Source of the DNA: JAXLQL01 sp046331625
GTDB taxonomy: Bacteria > Acidobacteriota > Terriglobia > Bryobacterales > Bryobacteraceae
Length of the DNA: 64,000 bases
Assembly: GCA_046331625.1 (NCBI GenBank)
Contig: JAXLQL010000037.1
Span: forward strand, 1-64,000
Direction: 5' to 3'
The notes beneath the pieces were generated by a model. It made no database searches. It was given only the letters and a program-made list of their open reading frames with translations, and had not been told where the DNA came from. The translations under genes were made by a program, and so were the position numbers. Shown here in pieces: positions 42,255 through 51,211 of the stretch. The stretch's first letter is position 1. The number at the start of each line of letters is the position of its first letter.

Positions 42255-42587
42255 ATGCTCTTCCGTGTCCTCGCCGGAGTTGCACTGGCGCTCGCCGTGA
42301 CGCCACTCCAAGGCTCCGGGAGCTATGTGACGCGCCCGCCGTTGCCGGCATCGCATGACTCGAATCGCTACGAACTGGGCAAGGCGATCGCGACGGGGCG
42401 CCTGCCGCTTCCGGCCCCGGGCAAGGCCGACACGGCCGCGCATGCGAAAAAACTAGCGGCGCTGCAGGAGCAACTGCCGGCGCGCGTTCGCAGGACCGTA
42501 GCGCTTCCGGCTCTGGCGGGGCGGCTCACGGCGGATCAGTTCGGAGCGCTCGAGTACTACCTGCGGGTGCGGTACAAGATCAGATGA
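42255..42587 (+). CDS. Small secreted protein of unknown function
   Basis: 110 residues with a signal peptide (MLFRVLAGVALALAVTPLQG). The segment SNRYELGKAIATGRLPLP resembles the opening of periplasmic cytochrome-type domains (YELGK.I..G), but no CxxCH haem motif is present. The C-terminus LTADQFGALEYYLRVRYKI is also of that type. It overlaps the next gene by ATGA (42584-42587), so the pair is co-expressed. Confidence 0.6.
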   Translation: MLFRVLAGVALALAVTPLQGSGSYVTRPPLPASHDSNRYELGKAIATGRLPLPAPGKADTAAHAKKLAALQEQLPARVRRTVALPALAGRLTADQFGALEYYLRVRYKIR

Positions 42588-43393
42588 GACTCTCCACTAT
42601 CTCCGCATTGTGCCTGGCAGCCGGAGCGCTCGAGGCGCAGTACAGCGTATGGACACCGGGTCCAGGCCAAGCGGTGGTGACGCCGGTATTCGTCACGCAG
42701 TCTTTCCGCGACATCTGGATGGGGAGCCATCCGATGCGGCTGGATGATTCGGTGGGACAACGCACGGTGCTGGCTTCCTTCGAAGTGGGCATGACCAATC
42801 GCATCGCGCTGGACTTTACCTCGGGCTATAGCCGGGTGAACAGTGCGGCGTTCGGCGGTCCGATGGCGGACAGTGGGTTGACCGACACGTTGCTTGGAGT
42901 TCGCTGGCGGCTGCACCGCGATTTGGCCATTCGCGTAGGGGGAGTGGTGCGTGGGACCTACACGCCGAACTATCCGTTCTCGGCTGGAGACGGCGGATCA
43001 GGCGCCGAGTTCTCGGTGCTGGGTGGGCATACGTTCGGCGAGTCGGGCTTCAGCATGTTTGGCGATGCCGGGTATCGGGTGCGCACGCGCGGCGTTCCGC
43101 CCGACGTGTTCGGGTCAGCGGGCGTGGCCAAATGGCTGGGCGCGTTCGCGCTGAGCGGAACCTATCGCCAGGCGCGCGGCCTGACGGGCCAGGATATCGG
43201 AGACCCGGGCTTCACGTTTCCGCAATTGCGCGAGGTCCATCACACGGTGGAAGGGGGCCTGACGCTGCATCGCGGAGGAAGCCGAAGTTATCAGCTCTTT
43301 GCCGCGCGCACGTTCCAGGGCAGGAATACGGGCCGCAAGACAGTGGTTGGCATGGCCGTGTCATTCGGCTTCAAGATGCCATGGCGCCGCTGA
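42584..43393 (+). CDS. Outer-membrane beta-barrel protein of unknown function
   Basis: 269 residues with a signal peptide (MRLSTISALCLAAGALEAQ). Alternating polar and hydrophobic strands and many Gly/aromatic residues run throughout (FEVGMTNRIALDFTSGYSRV, LAIRVGGVVRGTYTPNYPFS, SGFSMFGDAGYRVRTRG), and the protein ends in a strand, TVVGMAVSFGFKM. This fits an 8-12-stranded outer-membrane barrel. It is coupled to the small secreted protein before it and overlaps the glycosyltransferase after it. Confidence 0.7.
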   Translation: MRLSTISALCLAAGALEAQYSVWTPGPGQAVVTPVFVTQSFRDIWMGSHPMRLDDSVGQRTVLASFEVGMTNRIALDFTSGYSRVNSAAFGGPMADSGLTDTLLGVRWRLHRDLAIRVGGVVRGTYTPNYPFSAGDGGSGAEFSVLGGHTFGESGFSMFGDAGYRVRTRGVPPDVFGSAGVAKWLGAFALSGTYRQARGLTGQDIGDPGFTFPQLREVHHTVEGGLTLHRGGSRSYQLFAARTFQGRNTGRKTVVGMAVSFGFKMPWRR

Positions 43394-44652
43394 GGCGAGC
43401 ATCGATCGGGCTGGATTTGTGCGGAGCGTGTTCGCTCCTGGCGTGGTGTGCGCTGACGTACTGGTCGCGGCGCGGAGCGGTGCCGGCGGCTGCATTGATC
43501 GCGGTGATGGGTGTTGGCTGGGCCTCGCTCGCGTTGGCTTGGCGCGCTGCGCGGCGTGAGTCCGGGGCGCGGCTGCTGCCTCGGCTGTGGTTGTGGGCAG
43601 TGTTGTTCCGGGCGGCCGGCTTCGTGGGCGCGCCAGTGCTCGAAGACGATCACTACCGCTATCTGTGGGATGGCTATCGATTCGCCACGGCGGGGACGCC
43701 GTACGGCTCGGCGCCGGCGAGGTTTTTCGAGGACGCGAGCGTTCCACCGCGGTTTCAAACAATTCTGGACGGAATCAATCATCCGCATCTCGAGACGATC
43801 TACGGGCCGGTGACCGAGTGGGCGTTTCGCGTGGCTTATGCCGTGGCGCCCGGTGAATTGTGGGCGTGGAAGGCGATTGCGATCGGGGCCGATCTGGGGG
43901 CGCTGGCGCTGTTGTTGCGGTTGGTTGCTCCGGCCAACGCTCTGCTGTACGCATGGTGTCCGCTGTTGATTCAAGAGATCGCGTTCACGGGACATCCGGA
44001 GTCACTCGGTGCGCTCGCGTTGATGGCGGGGCTGGTGCTTTTCCGGCGCGGCAATCGCGCGGGTGCGGGAGCAGCCGTAGTCGCCGCGGCGGGTGTGAAG
44101 ATCACTGGTGGGTTGTTGCTGCCGTTCGTGTTGTGGCGGCCGCGGTGGCGCGTGTGGCTGGCTGTAGCCAGCGTGGGTGCGTTGTTGTGGGGTCCGTTCT
44201 GGTGGCGCGGGGCGACGGAGTGGAGTTCGTTGCGCGCGATGGCGGCGGAGTGGGAGTTCAACTCGTCGGTGTTCGGGCTGGCCGCGGCGGCGTTGGGCCG
44301 AGGGTGGGCGCAAGGGCTCTGCGGGATGGCGATGGCGAGCGGATTCCTGTGGATCTGGAAGAGGTGGAGCCCGCAGGAGATTCCCCGCGGTGACTGGCTC
44401 TATGGCGGGTTCTTCCTGCTCTCGCCGGTGGTGAATCCGTGGTACTTGCTTTGGCTGGTTCCGTTCGCCGCGTTGTATCCGTCTGTGTGGGCGATGGCGG
44501 CGCCGGCGGCGGTGAGCCTGAGCTACTGGTGCGGCGTCAACTCGGGTGTGGGCGGTCTTGGAGCCTATGAACATCCGGTGTGGGTGCGCGTGGTGGAGTA
44601 CGGTGTGATCGCGTGCGCGGTGGCATGGGCGGCTCGGGAGCGAACCGCATGA
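43381..44652 (+). CDS. Polytopic GT-C-type glycosyltransferase (mannosyltransferase-like)
   Basis: 423 residues with about ten to twelve TM helices. The first loop has the GT-C-type acidic motif VLEDDHYRYLWDGYRFATAG, followed by NHPHLETIYGPVTEWAFRVA, and later TGHPESLGALALMAGLVLF. Such enzymes transfer mannose or another sugar from a polyprenyl phosphate on the periplasmic side. The start chosen is ATG 43381, overlapping the barrel gene's end. The frame is open further upstream but without a membrane-protein start. It is coupled to the kinase gene by ATGA. Confidence 0.75.
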   Translation: MAPLRRASIGLDLCGACSLLAWCALTYWSRRGAVPAAALIAVMGVGWASLALAWRAARRESGARLLPRLWLWAVLFRAAGFVGAPVLEDDHYRYLWDGYRFATAGTPYGSAPARFFEDASVPPRFQTILDGINHPHLETIYGPVTEWAFRVAYAVAPGELWAWKAIAIGADLGALALLLRLVAPANALLYAWCPLLIQEIAFTGHPESLGALALMAGLVLFRRGNRAGAGAAVVAAAGVKITGGLLLPFVLWRPRWRVWLAVASVGALLWGPFWWRGATEWSSLRAMAAEWEFNSSVFGLAAAALGRGWAQGLCGMAMASGFLWIWKRWSPQEIPRGDWLYGGFFLLSPVVNPWYLLWLVPFAALYPSVWAMAAPAAVSLSYWCGVNSGVGGLGAYEHPVWVRVVEYGVIACAVAWAARERTA

Positions 44653-46235
44653 GGGCTCGCTGGCGAATCTCGTTTCGCACGCGACTGGTGGCTGCGGCGC
44701 TGCTGCTGGTGGCGATGCCGATCGGGCTCGGATCGCTGTGGGCGTATCGGGGAGCGAAGGCTTCGATCGAACGGGAACTGGGGCTCGAGTTGCTTGCGGT
44801 GGCGCAGTCGACTGCGCCATCGATCGACGGGGATCTCGTGAAGGTGATCGGCGTTCGCGAGGACGGCAGTTGGACGGGGCGCGAGGAATTCGACGAAATC
44901 CGGCGGCTGCTGCGGGAAGTGGCGCGGAGGAACGGTCTCGAGGGGAAGGGGAGTCCGCTGTACGTGATGCGGCCCGCCGAGGATTTTGGGGCCACGGGCG
45001 AGTTGGAATTCGCGGTGATGACCGATCCGGACTCGGACGGGCGGCTCTACGTGGGCAATCGATATCGCGCGCAGGAGCACAATCGCGCGGCGTTGCTCGG
45101 GCAGGCGCAAGCTACCGGCGTGTATGGAGACGCCGAGGGGCTATGGATCTCGGCGGCGGTTCCGATTCGCGATAGCGCGGGTGCGGTGGTGGCGATCCTG
45201 CAGGCGGATCGTCCGGTGAATTTCCTGAATGCGAGGGCGCGCGAGCGGGCGATCGGGATCTGGAAGGTGGCGCTGATGAGCCTGCTGGCGGCGGCGCTGT
45301 TGGCGCTGATGCTGGCGCGGAGCCTGGCGCAACCGGTGCAGGAGTTGGGGAATGCGACCGAGGCGCTGGCGGGAGGCGGACTGGATCATCTGGTGGATTT
45401 GCGGAGGAACGACGAGTTGGGCGATCTCGGCGAGAGCATCAACCAGATGGCGGCGCAGTTGAAGGCGGCTCGGGAGTCACTGCTCGAAAGGCAGGCGGAG
45501 TTGGCCGCTGCGTTGGACGAAGCCAAGTGCGCCAGCCAGGCAAAGAGCGGATTTCTCGCCAACATGAGTCACGAGTTACGGACTCCGCTCAACGCGATCA
45601 TCGGGTATAGCCAGTTACTGCAGGAAGACGGTGGCCCGAGCGTGAATGACCTGGCGAAGATCGAAGGAGCGGGGCTGCACTTACTCGGCTTGATCAACAC
45701 GATTCTCGATTATTCGAAAATCGAGGCTGGAAGGCTCGAACTCGAGATCGAGCCGTATCCGGTGGATCAAATGATCCGGGAAGTGATTTCCACGGTGACC
45801 CCGATGGCGCGCAAGGGCGGCAACGAGTTGGTGGTGAACAACGAGTTGACCGGCGAGGATGTGGAAGTAGATCCCTTACGGTTCCGGCAGAGTCTGCTCA
45901 ATCTGATGAGCAATGCCTGCAAGTTCACCGAAAACGGCACGATCGGGCTGGAAGTGGGCCGCTGCGAGCGCGACGGGGGGCGCTGGATCACGTGGCGCGT
46001 GAGCGATACGGGGATCGGGATCCGGCCCGAGGACCGGCCGAGATTGTTTCAAGCATTTTCGCAGGTAGATGATTCGGCGGCGCGGCGGTTCGGCGGTACG
46101 GGCCTTGGTCTGGCGCTGACGGCGGAGTTATGCCGGCTGATGTCGGGTCGAATTACGGTGGAGACGGAGTGGCGGAAGGGATCGGAGTTTACGATCTGGT
46201 TGCCGGACCGCTCCTTGGCGTCTACGGTTGAATGA
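44649..46235 (+). CDS. Membrane sensor histidine kinase (HAMP-HisKA-HATPase)
   Basis: 528 residues. TM1 is at about 12-32, a periplasmic sensor domain at about 35-195, and TM2 at about 200-222. A HAMP domain (SLAQPVQELGNATEALAGGG) and coiled coil (about 275-310) follow, then the H-box FLANMSHELRTPLNAIIGYS (phospho-His about 315), N-box LLNLMSNACKFTENGT, G1 WRVSDTGIGI, F-box and G2 FGGTGLGLALTAELC. There is no receiver domain and no response regulator adjacent, so the partner is unknown. It is coupled to the glycosyltransferase. Its 3' end overlaps the convergent dehydrogenase gene by 14 bases. Confidence 0.92.
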   Translation: MRARWRISFRTRLVAAALLLVAMPIGLGSLWAYRGAKASIERELGLELLAVAQSTAPSIDGDLVKVIGVREDGSWTGREEFDEIRRLLREVARRNGLEGKGSPLYVMRPAEDFGATGELEFAVMTDPDSDGRLYVGNRYRAQEHNRAALLGQAQATGVYGDAEGLWISAAVPIRDSAGAVVAILQADRPVNFLNARARERAIGIWKVALMSLLAAALLALMLARSLAQPVQELGNATEALAGGGLDHLVDLRRNDELGDLGESINQMAAQLKAARESLLERQAELAAALDEAKCASQAKSGFLANMSHELRTPLNAIIGYSQLLQEDGGPSVNDLAKIEGAGLHLLGLINTILDYSKIEAGRLELEIEPYPVDQMIREVISTVTPMARKGGNELVVNNELTGEDVEVDPLRFRQSLLNLMSNACKFTENGTIGLEVGRCERDGGRWITWRVSDTGIGIRPEDRPRLFQAFSQVDDSAARRFGGTGLGLALTAELCRLMSGRITVETEWRKGSEFTIWLPDRSLASTVE

Positions 46236-47253
46236 TCACCTTCATCAACCCGGCTTCCTTGCCATAGAGCCGCTCGAACCAGCGAGCGCCTTCCTCGAGC
46301 GGAGCTTGCGCCGAGATGATCGGAGCCACGCGGATCGCGCCCGAGGCGAGCAGGTTGATGCATTCGGGATACTCGCCGTTCGATCCGCAGGAACCATACA
46401 TCGTGATTTCGCGAGTGACCACCGACTGCAACGGCAGTTCGATGTTCGGCGTGACGTTGCCGATCAGAATGATCTTGCCGCCCTTGCGCACGCTGGCGAG
46501 GCAGGTCTTGATGGGAGCGGTTGCGCCCACGGCGTCCACTGCCGTGTCGGCTCCGCGCCCGCCGGTGATGTCGAGCACGCTCTTGGCGACGTCGTCTTTC
46601 ATCGGATTGAGCGTGAAGTCGGCGCCGAGTTTGCGGGCGAGATCGAGCTTGTAGTCTTCGAGGTCCACCGCGATGACGCGATGGCATCCGCGCACCTTGA
46701 GCGTCTGCACCACGAGCAGGCCGATCATCCCCGCGCCCACCACCACCGCGGTTTCGCCCAGCGCGATCGGCGTGATGGCCACGCCGTGCACGGCGACGGA
46801 AATCGCCTCGATCATGGCGGCGTGTTCGAACGGGATTTCGTCAGGCAGGCGGAACGCGATGCGGCGGGGGACATTGACGTACTCGGCGAAGCAGCCGTGG
46901 CGGCGATACTCGCCCGTGGAGACGCCGAGCACCTGGCGGTTATCGCAGAGGTTGGTCTGGCCGCGCCGGCAGAAGTGGCAACTGCCGCAGGAAACCATCG
47001 AGTCAAAAGTGACGCGCTCGCCGGGTTTGATGTCTTTGACGCCGGAGCCCACGGCCTCGACGACGCCGGCGGCCTCGTGCCCCATGACGAGGGGCGGGAC
47101 GCGCCGGCCGGTGCTGCCGTCGTATCCGTGGATGTCACTGCCGCAGATTCCGCAGGCCTTCACACGCACGAGCAGATCATCGGCGCCAATCTCGGGCACC
47201 GGCATGTCGACGAGCGAGAGCTTCTTGTACTCGGTAAGCAGGAGAGCTTTCAT
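46222..47253 (-). CDS. Zinc-dependent medium-chain alcohol dehydrogenase
   Basis: 343 residues. It has the catalytic zinc site CGICGSDIHGYDG and GHEAAGVVEAVG, and the structural-zinc Cys cluster CGSCHFCRRGQTNLCDNRQV. The Rossmann motif AVVVGAGMIGLLVVQTLKV is followed by AVDLEDYKLDLARKLGAD, where the acid after the strand suggests NAD. It is close to the sorbitol/threonine dehydrogenase branch. The actual alcohol is unknown. It is divergent from the OYE-family gene at 47305, so the two may serve one pathway. Confidence 0.88.
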   Translation of the reverse strand: MKALLLTEYKKLSLVDMPVPEIGADDLLVRVKACGICGSDIHGYDGSTGRRVPPLVMGHEAAGVVEAVGSGVKDIKPGERVTFDSMVSCGSCHFCRRGQTNLCDNRQVLGVSTGEYRRHGCFAEYVNVPRRIAFRLPDEIPFEHAAMIEAISVAVHGVAITPIALGETAVVVGAGMIGLLVVQTLKVRGCHRVIAVDLEDYKLDLARKLGADFTLNPMKDDVAKSVLDITGGRGADTAVDAVGATAPIKTCLASVRKGGKIILIGNVTPNIELPLQSVVTREITMYGSCGSNGEYPECINLLASGAIRVAPIISAQAPLEEGARWFERLYGKEAGLMKVIIQP

Positions 47254-47304
47254 AAACTCCCAGGATACCTTGAGGCTCCGTGTGCGCGCGCTAACCTAGC
47301 AAGG

Positions 47305-48726
47305 ATGCCGGCTTTTCCGCGCGTCGCCTCGTTCAAAACGGTGGACGCATTCCGGGGGCACTTGGCCAAGCTCGGCCTTGACCTGCCCTGTGACGATTCG
47401 ATACAAATGGCGCCCGAGTCTCCGATGGCGCAGCCGCTCGAGGTGGCCGGATTCCGCCTGGGCAACCGGTGGGTGATCCATCCGATGGAAGGTTGGGACG
47501 CCGAGGAAGACGGGCGGCCTAGCGAACTGGTGCACCGGCGCTGGATGAACTTCGCCCGCAGCGGGGCCAAGTGGCTGTGGGGCGGCGAAGCGATGGCCGT
47601 GGTCCCCGAGGCGCGCGCCAATCCGAATCAACTGATCATCAACAGGACGACCGAGCCGGCGCTGAAGCAACTGCTCGACGATACGTTTGAAACACATCGT
47701 AAGGAATTTGGTTCGGCGGACGACCTGTTGACCGGATTCCAACTCACGCATTCGGGCCGGTTCTCGAAGCCGCGCGACAAGAAGCGGATGGAATCGCGAA
47801 TCGCCTATCATCACCCGATTCTCGACCGTAAGTTCGGGATTGCGCCCGATGCGCCGATCCTCAGCGACGACGAGATCAAGCGGGCAATCGACTGCTTCAT
47901 CGAAGCGGCGGGCGTGGCTGAGCGGTGCGGAGCGCAGTTTGTCGACATCAAGCATTGCCACGGCTATCTCGGGCACGAGTTCCTGAGCGCGCACACGCGG
48001 CCGGGTCCTTATGGCGGCTCGTTCGAAAATCGCACTCGCTTTCTGCGTGAGATCGTGGCGGGGGTTCGGGCGGCAACGAAGGTCGCAATCGGCGTCCGGC
48101 TGAGCTGCTTCGACTTCGTGGCGTTCAAGCCGGATCCGGAGAAGAGCACGGCGAAGAAGCTCGGGCCTGGGATTCCCGAAGATCCGGCCGGGGTCACCAC
48201 GGTGGACCTGGGCATGGCGATCGAGTTTCTCGGGTTGCTCGAGCAACTCGACATCCGCATGGTGAACCTCACAGCGGGCAGCCCCTACTACAACCCGCAC
48301 ATCTTGCGTCCGGCGATGTTTCCTCCTTCCGACGGATACCAGCCGCCCGAGGATCCGCTGGTGGGCTGTGCGCGGCAGATCGCGGCGGCGGCGGAGTTGA
48401 AGCGGCGGTTCCCGCGGTTGACGATCGTCGGCACGGCGTTCACCTATTTGCAGGACTACCTGCCGCACGTTGCGCAGGCGGCGGTTCGGCGCGGTGACAT
48501 GGACGCGGTGGGACTGGGGCGGATGGTGCTGTCGTATCCGACGCTGCCGGCGGACACGCTACGCACGGGCGCGATGAATCACAAGGCGCTTTGCCGTACG
48601 TTTTCCGATTGCACCACGGGTCCGAGGAACGGGCTGCGGTCGGGATGCTTTCCGCTGGACCCGTTCTACAAGACGGTGCCGGATTACAAGCTGCTGCAGG
48701 AGATCAAGAGCGCGAAGCCGCTGTGA
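47305..48726 (+). CDS. Old-yellow-enzyme-family NADH:flavin oxidoreductase
   Basis: A 473-residue FMN-containing TIM barrel. The family features are FRLGNRWVIHPMEGWDAEED, GFQLTHSGRFSKP, the substrate/FMN-binding VDIKHCHGYLGHEFLS (H..H, about 212) and PGPYGGSFENRTRFLREIV. It is longer than classic OYE (about 370) and lacks the 2,4-dienoyl-CoA reductase FeS domain, although CFPLDPFYK near the end is distinctive. Start ATG 47305. The last codons form one copy of a 26-base direct repeat. Confidence 0.85.
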   Translation: MPAFPRVASFKTVDAFRGHLAKLGLDLPCDDSIQMAPESPMAQPLEVAGFRLGNRWVIHPMEGWDAEEDGRPSELVHRRWMNFARSGAKWLWGGEAMAVVPEARANPNQLIINRTTEPALKQLLDDTFETHRKEFGSADDLLTGFQLTHSGRFSKPRDKKRMESRIAYHHPILDRKFGIAPDAPILSDDEIKRAIDCFIEAAGVAERCGAQFVDIKHCHGYLGHEFLSAHTRPGPYGGSFENRTRFLREIVAGVRAATKVAIGVRLSCFDFVAFKPDPEKSTAKKLGPGIPEDPAGVTTVDLGMAIEFLGLLEQLDIRMVNLTAGSPYYNPHILRPAMFPPSDGYQPPEDPLVGCARQIAAAAELKRRFPRLTIVGTAFTYLQDYLPHVAQAAVRRGDMDAVGLGRMVLSYPTLPADTLRTGAMNHKALCRTFSDCTTGPRNGLRSGCFPLDPFYKTVPDYKLLQEIKSAKPL

Positions 48727-48826
48727 GGCGCGGCGGGCGGCGTGTTGTAAGCGGCGGTGAGGTGGCGCGCGAGAACTGTCGTAGCGTCGTGCTGCGCGAG
48801 TCAAGAGCGCGAAGCCGCTGTGAGGC
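48704..48826. repeat. 26-base perfect direct repeat at a gene end
   Basis: Copy 1 (48704-48729) covers the last codons and stop of the OYE-family gene. Copy 2 (48801-48826) lies 71 bases further on, upstream of the EthD gene. The shared sequence begins TCAAGAGCGCGAAGCCGCTG and ends TGAGGC. The spacer encodes nothing evident. Confidence 0.8.
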
Positions 48827-48838
48827 TTGGTGCCGTTG

Positions 48839-48844
48839 TAGACT
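48839..48844 (+). promoter_or_regulatory. -10-like box of the EthD gene, leaderless type
   Basis: TAGACT ends 6 bases before ATG 48851, with no ribosome-binding sequence. Confidence 0.35.
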
Positions 48845-48850
48845 CATCTG

Positions 48851-49156
48851 ATGGCGCAGGCAACCGTTCTCTATCACGCTCCGCAAGACCCGGCGGCGTT
48901 CGACAAATACTACTTCGAGACGCACGTTCCCATCGCGAAGAAGATTCCGGGTCTCCGCGGATACACGGTGAGCACCGGTCCGATCCAGGCGGTGGCGGGC
49001 TCGGCGCCGCATCTGGTCGCGATCCTGCAGTTCGACTCGATGAGCGATCTGGCTGCCGCGCTGACTTCGCCGGAGGGGCAGGCCGCAGCGGCCGATATCG
49101 CGAACTTCGCCACGGGTGGCGCAACCGTGCTCGTGCACGATACGAAGAGCCTGTGA
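48851..49156 (+). CDS. EthD family protein
   Basis: 101 residues, dimeric ferredoxin-like alpha+beta barrel (EthD). It shows ATVLYHAPQDPAAFDKYYFE, THVPIAKKIPGLRGYTVSTG and the closing LTSPEGQAAAADIANFATGG. EthD proteins assist oxidative or degradative pathways, and some are decarboxylases or monooxygenase partners. It stands alone between the OYE gene and the convergent sulfatase. Confidence 0.85.
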   Translation: MAQATVLYHAPQDPAAFDKYYFETHVPIAKKIPGLRGYTVSTGPIQAVAGSAPHLVAILQFDSMSDLAAALTSPEGQAAAADIANFATGGATVLVHDTKSL

Positions 49157-49164
49157 TCGGGAGC

Positions 49165-49207
49165 CTTTGACGGGGAAGCGCTGCCGGGGCTCAGCGCGCG
49201 GTCAAAG
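49165..49207. terminator. Possible bidirectional hairpin between convergent genes
   Basis: CTTTGAC (49165-49171) pairs with GTCAAAG (49201-49207), with an inner GCGCTG/CAGCGC stem. It sits between the EthD and sulfatase stops and takes in the sulfatase stop codon. There is no good U-tract, so this is only a candidate. Confidence 0.35.
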
Positions 49208-50662
49208 CGCGTACTTGTCACCCTCGGAGCCTTTGCCCGATCGCCTCGGGTCGCCGCCCGTCTCGCTCAAGATCGTGTGGAGCCGCGCCTGCAACTCGTC
49301 GACGATGCGTTTGCGCTCGCCTTCGAGGTTCATCGAGAGGCGTCCGCGATTGTAAGTGAGACGCGAGTCGTGCAGCAGATTCCGCATCTGCTCGGGATCT
49401 TTTTCGATGTCGTAGAGCTCGGCGAGGTCCCACACTCCGTTCGATTGCATGAAGCTCCACTTCTGGGTCCGAAGACCGGTGATGGTGGGTGTGTATGGGT
49501 AGTCCTGTTCCCACTCGTATTCGTAGACGAAGTCGCGGCGCCAGTCGTCGGGCGCGCGGCCGCCCATCAAAGGAAGCAGCGAACGGCCGTGCCAATGCTT
49601 CAGCGCGGCGACGCCGGCTGCGTCTAAGAACGTGGGTCCGATGTCGAGGTTGAGCGCCATGGCGTCCACCGTTCGGCCTCCAGAGGAGAGCGAAGGACAA
49701 TGCGCGATGAGCGGCACGCGCATGGAAGGCTCGTACATGGCGCGCTTGTCGACCAGCCCGTGTTCTCCCCACATGAAACCGTTGTCGCCCATGTAGACCA
49801 CGAGCGTGTCATCGAGGAGACGGCTCTCTTCGAGCTGGTTCAGAATCTCGCCGACGCTATCGTCTACCGAGAGCAGACACTGGCAGTATCCGCGATAAGC
49901 GTTGTCGAAATCGGTGGCGTGTCCGAACAAGCCGTCGACCCCGTGACGCGAGTAGCGGCGCCGCTTCACCCATTCGGGAAGCTGCTGGTAGAACTCCTCC
50001 TTGAAGGGCATCGACGCCGGCTTGGGGACCGGAAGCCCGGCAAACGTGTTGGCGTGGCGCGCGGGTGGCTGGAACGGATAATGAACGGCCTTGTGCGAAA
50101 GATACAAACAAAACGGACGCGACGCGTTTGACCGGATGAAACTGCGCGCTTCCCGTGCCAGCACGTCCGTCATGTATCCGGTGGTCTTCTCGCTCTTGCC
50201 GTTGCGGTTGAGCGTGGGGTTGACGTACTCGCCCTGGCCACGAAAGCTGAGCCAATCATCGAAGCCGGGCTGGGGCGCATCGCTGTCGCCGCCCATGTGC
50301 CACTTGCCGTAGAAGGCGGTCCGGTAGCCGGCCTGTTGGAGGAGGCGCGGGAATGTTGCGAGCTTCTGGTCGAGGGGTGAGAAGTTGTCGAACACCTTGT
50401 GCGCGTGCATGTAGAGTCCGGTGAGGATGGACGCGCGGCTCGGTGAGCACAGGGAAGAGGTGACGAAAGCGTTGCGGAAATGGACGCCACGGTTTACCAG
50501 GCGGTCGAGGTTCGGCGTGTGGCCTTTCAACCAAGGATGGCCGAGTGCACCGATGAAATCGAAGCGATGGTCGTCTGTCAGGATGAAAACGATATTGCGC
50601 CGGCGGGACTGAGCCGGGGCGAGCAAGGCGGGTGCGGCAAGAAGCTGGCGGCGCGAGAGCAC
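49202..50662 (-). CDS. Secreted sulfatase (type I, formylglycine-dependent)
   Basis: 486 residues. A signal with twin Arg (SRRQLLAAPALLAPAQS) precedes the sulfatase core. NIVFILTDDHRFDFIG carries the calcium-binding Asp pair, and the formylglycine site is SLCSPSRASILTG (Cys about 72, CxPxR). Further motifs are GYRTAFYGKWHMGGDSDAPQ and VVYMGDNGFMWGEHGL (second metal Asp-Asn). Such enzymes remove sulfate from glycans or aryl sulfates. They need a formylglycine-generating enzyme, not seen here. Start is GTG 50662, with TAGACT 6 bases before it. Confidence 0.9.
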   Translation of the reverse strand: MLSRRQLLAAPALLAPAQSRRRNIVFILTDDHRFDFIGALGHPWLKGHTPNLDRLVNRGVHFRNAFVTSSLCSPSRASILTGLYMHAHKVFDNFSPLDQKLATFPRLLQQAGYRTAFYGKWHMGGDSDAPQPGFDDWLSFRGQGEYVNPTLNRNGKSEKTTGYMTDVLAREARSFIRSNASRPFCLYLSHKAVHYPFQPPARHANTFAGLPVPKPASMPFKEEFYQQLPEWVKRRRYSRHGVDGLFGHATDFDNAYRGYCQCLLSVDDSVGEILNQLEESRLLDDTLVVYMGDNGFMWGEHGLVDKRAMYEPSMRVPLIAHCPSLSSGGRTVDAMALNLDIGPTFLDAAGVAALKHWHGRSLLPLMGGRAPDDWRRDFVYEYEWEQDYPYTPTITGLRTQKWSFMQSNGVWDLAELYDIEKDPEQMRNLLHDSRLTYNRGRLSMNLEGERKRIVDELQARLHTILSETGGDPRRSGKGSEGDKYAL

Positions 50663-50668
50663 CCGACC

Positions 50669-50674
50669 AGTCTA
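50669..50674 (-). promoter_or_regulatory. -10-like box of the sulfatase gene, leaderless type
   Basis: On the minus strand TAGACT ends 6 bases before GTG 50662, with no ribosome-binding sequence. Confidence 0.35.
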
Positions 50675-50677
50675 CTT

Positions 50678-51070
50678 CTACTTCACTTGCAATGACGCTA
50701 TGAACTCGGTGACGTTCTTCACGCGCACCTTGCTCAGGTCGCGATCAAAGTAGACTTCGCTGAAGGCGGGCCCCCAGACCGGCATCTCGCGCGAACCATG
50801 AGGGGCCAGTGGACTGGCGCCGAGGATCGTGCGCTCCACGGCATCGTAAGGAAACTTCCCTTTGTTCTGTCTGGAGAGCCGCGTCAGGTCAGTGGGTTTG
50901 GTCTTCAGCGCGGCGGCAGTGGGGCCGGCGCCCTTGCCGTCGGGGCCGTGGCAGGAGGCGCAATGCGCGAGGAAGAGCTCCTTGCCGTTGACCTCGGTAA
51001 CGTATCTCTTGTTGTCGGCAGCGGCCGCCAGCGAGCAAGCCGCCAACAGCACCACGATGAATCGTGCCAT
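50678..51070 (-). CDS. Secreted monohaem cytochrome c
   Basis: 130 residues with a signal peptide (MARFIVVLLAACSLAAA) and one class I cytochrome domain. The haem attaches at CASCHGPDGKGAGPTA (CxxCH), with the distal Met probably in SREMPVWGPAF. Start 51070 has GGAGGG upstream. The sulfatase gene follows 16 bases downstream on the same strand but has its own likely promoter. It would be a periplasmic electron carrier. Confidence 0.88.
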   Translation of the reverse strand: MARFIVVLLAACSLAAAADNKRYVTEVNGKELFLAHCASCHGPDGKGAGPTAAALKTKPTDLTRLSRQNKGKFPYDAVERTILGASPLAPHGSREMPVWGPAFSEVYFDRDLSKVRVKNVTEFIASLQVK

Positions 51071-51197
51071 TTCGCCCTCCCTGGGTGAAGGAGCATCTGA
51101 GGGGCCACTCGGCGCCGCTGGAAACGATGGCTGACGCCGTGCCCGCACCGGTGTATTGGGTGCTTTGCCCCACCCGGGCACTGCCTGGACGCAACGG

Positions 51198-51203
51198 TAC
51201 ACT
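51198..51203 (+). promoter_or_regulatory. -10-like box of the beta-CASP nuclease gene, leaderless type
   Basis: TACACT ends 8 bases before ATG 51212. Only a weak GAAAG lies between. Confidence 0.35.
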
Positions 51204-51211
51204 GAAAGCTT

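Noticed and set aside
46228..47304. Upstream extension of the OYE-family frame by 359 codons
   Set aside because: It runs antisense through the dehydrogenase gene and looks like shadow sequence. The conserved protein starts at 47305.
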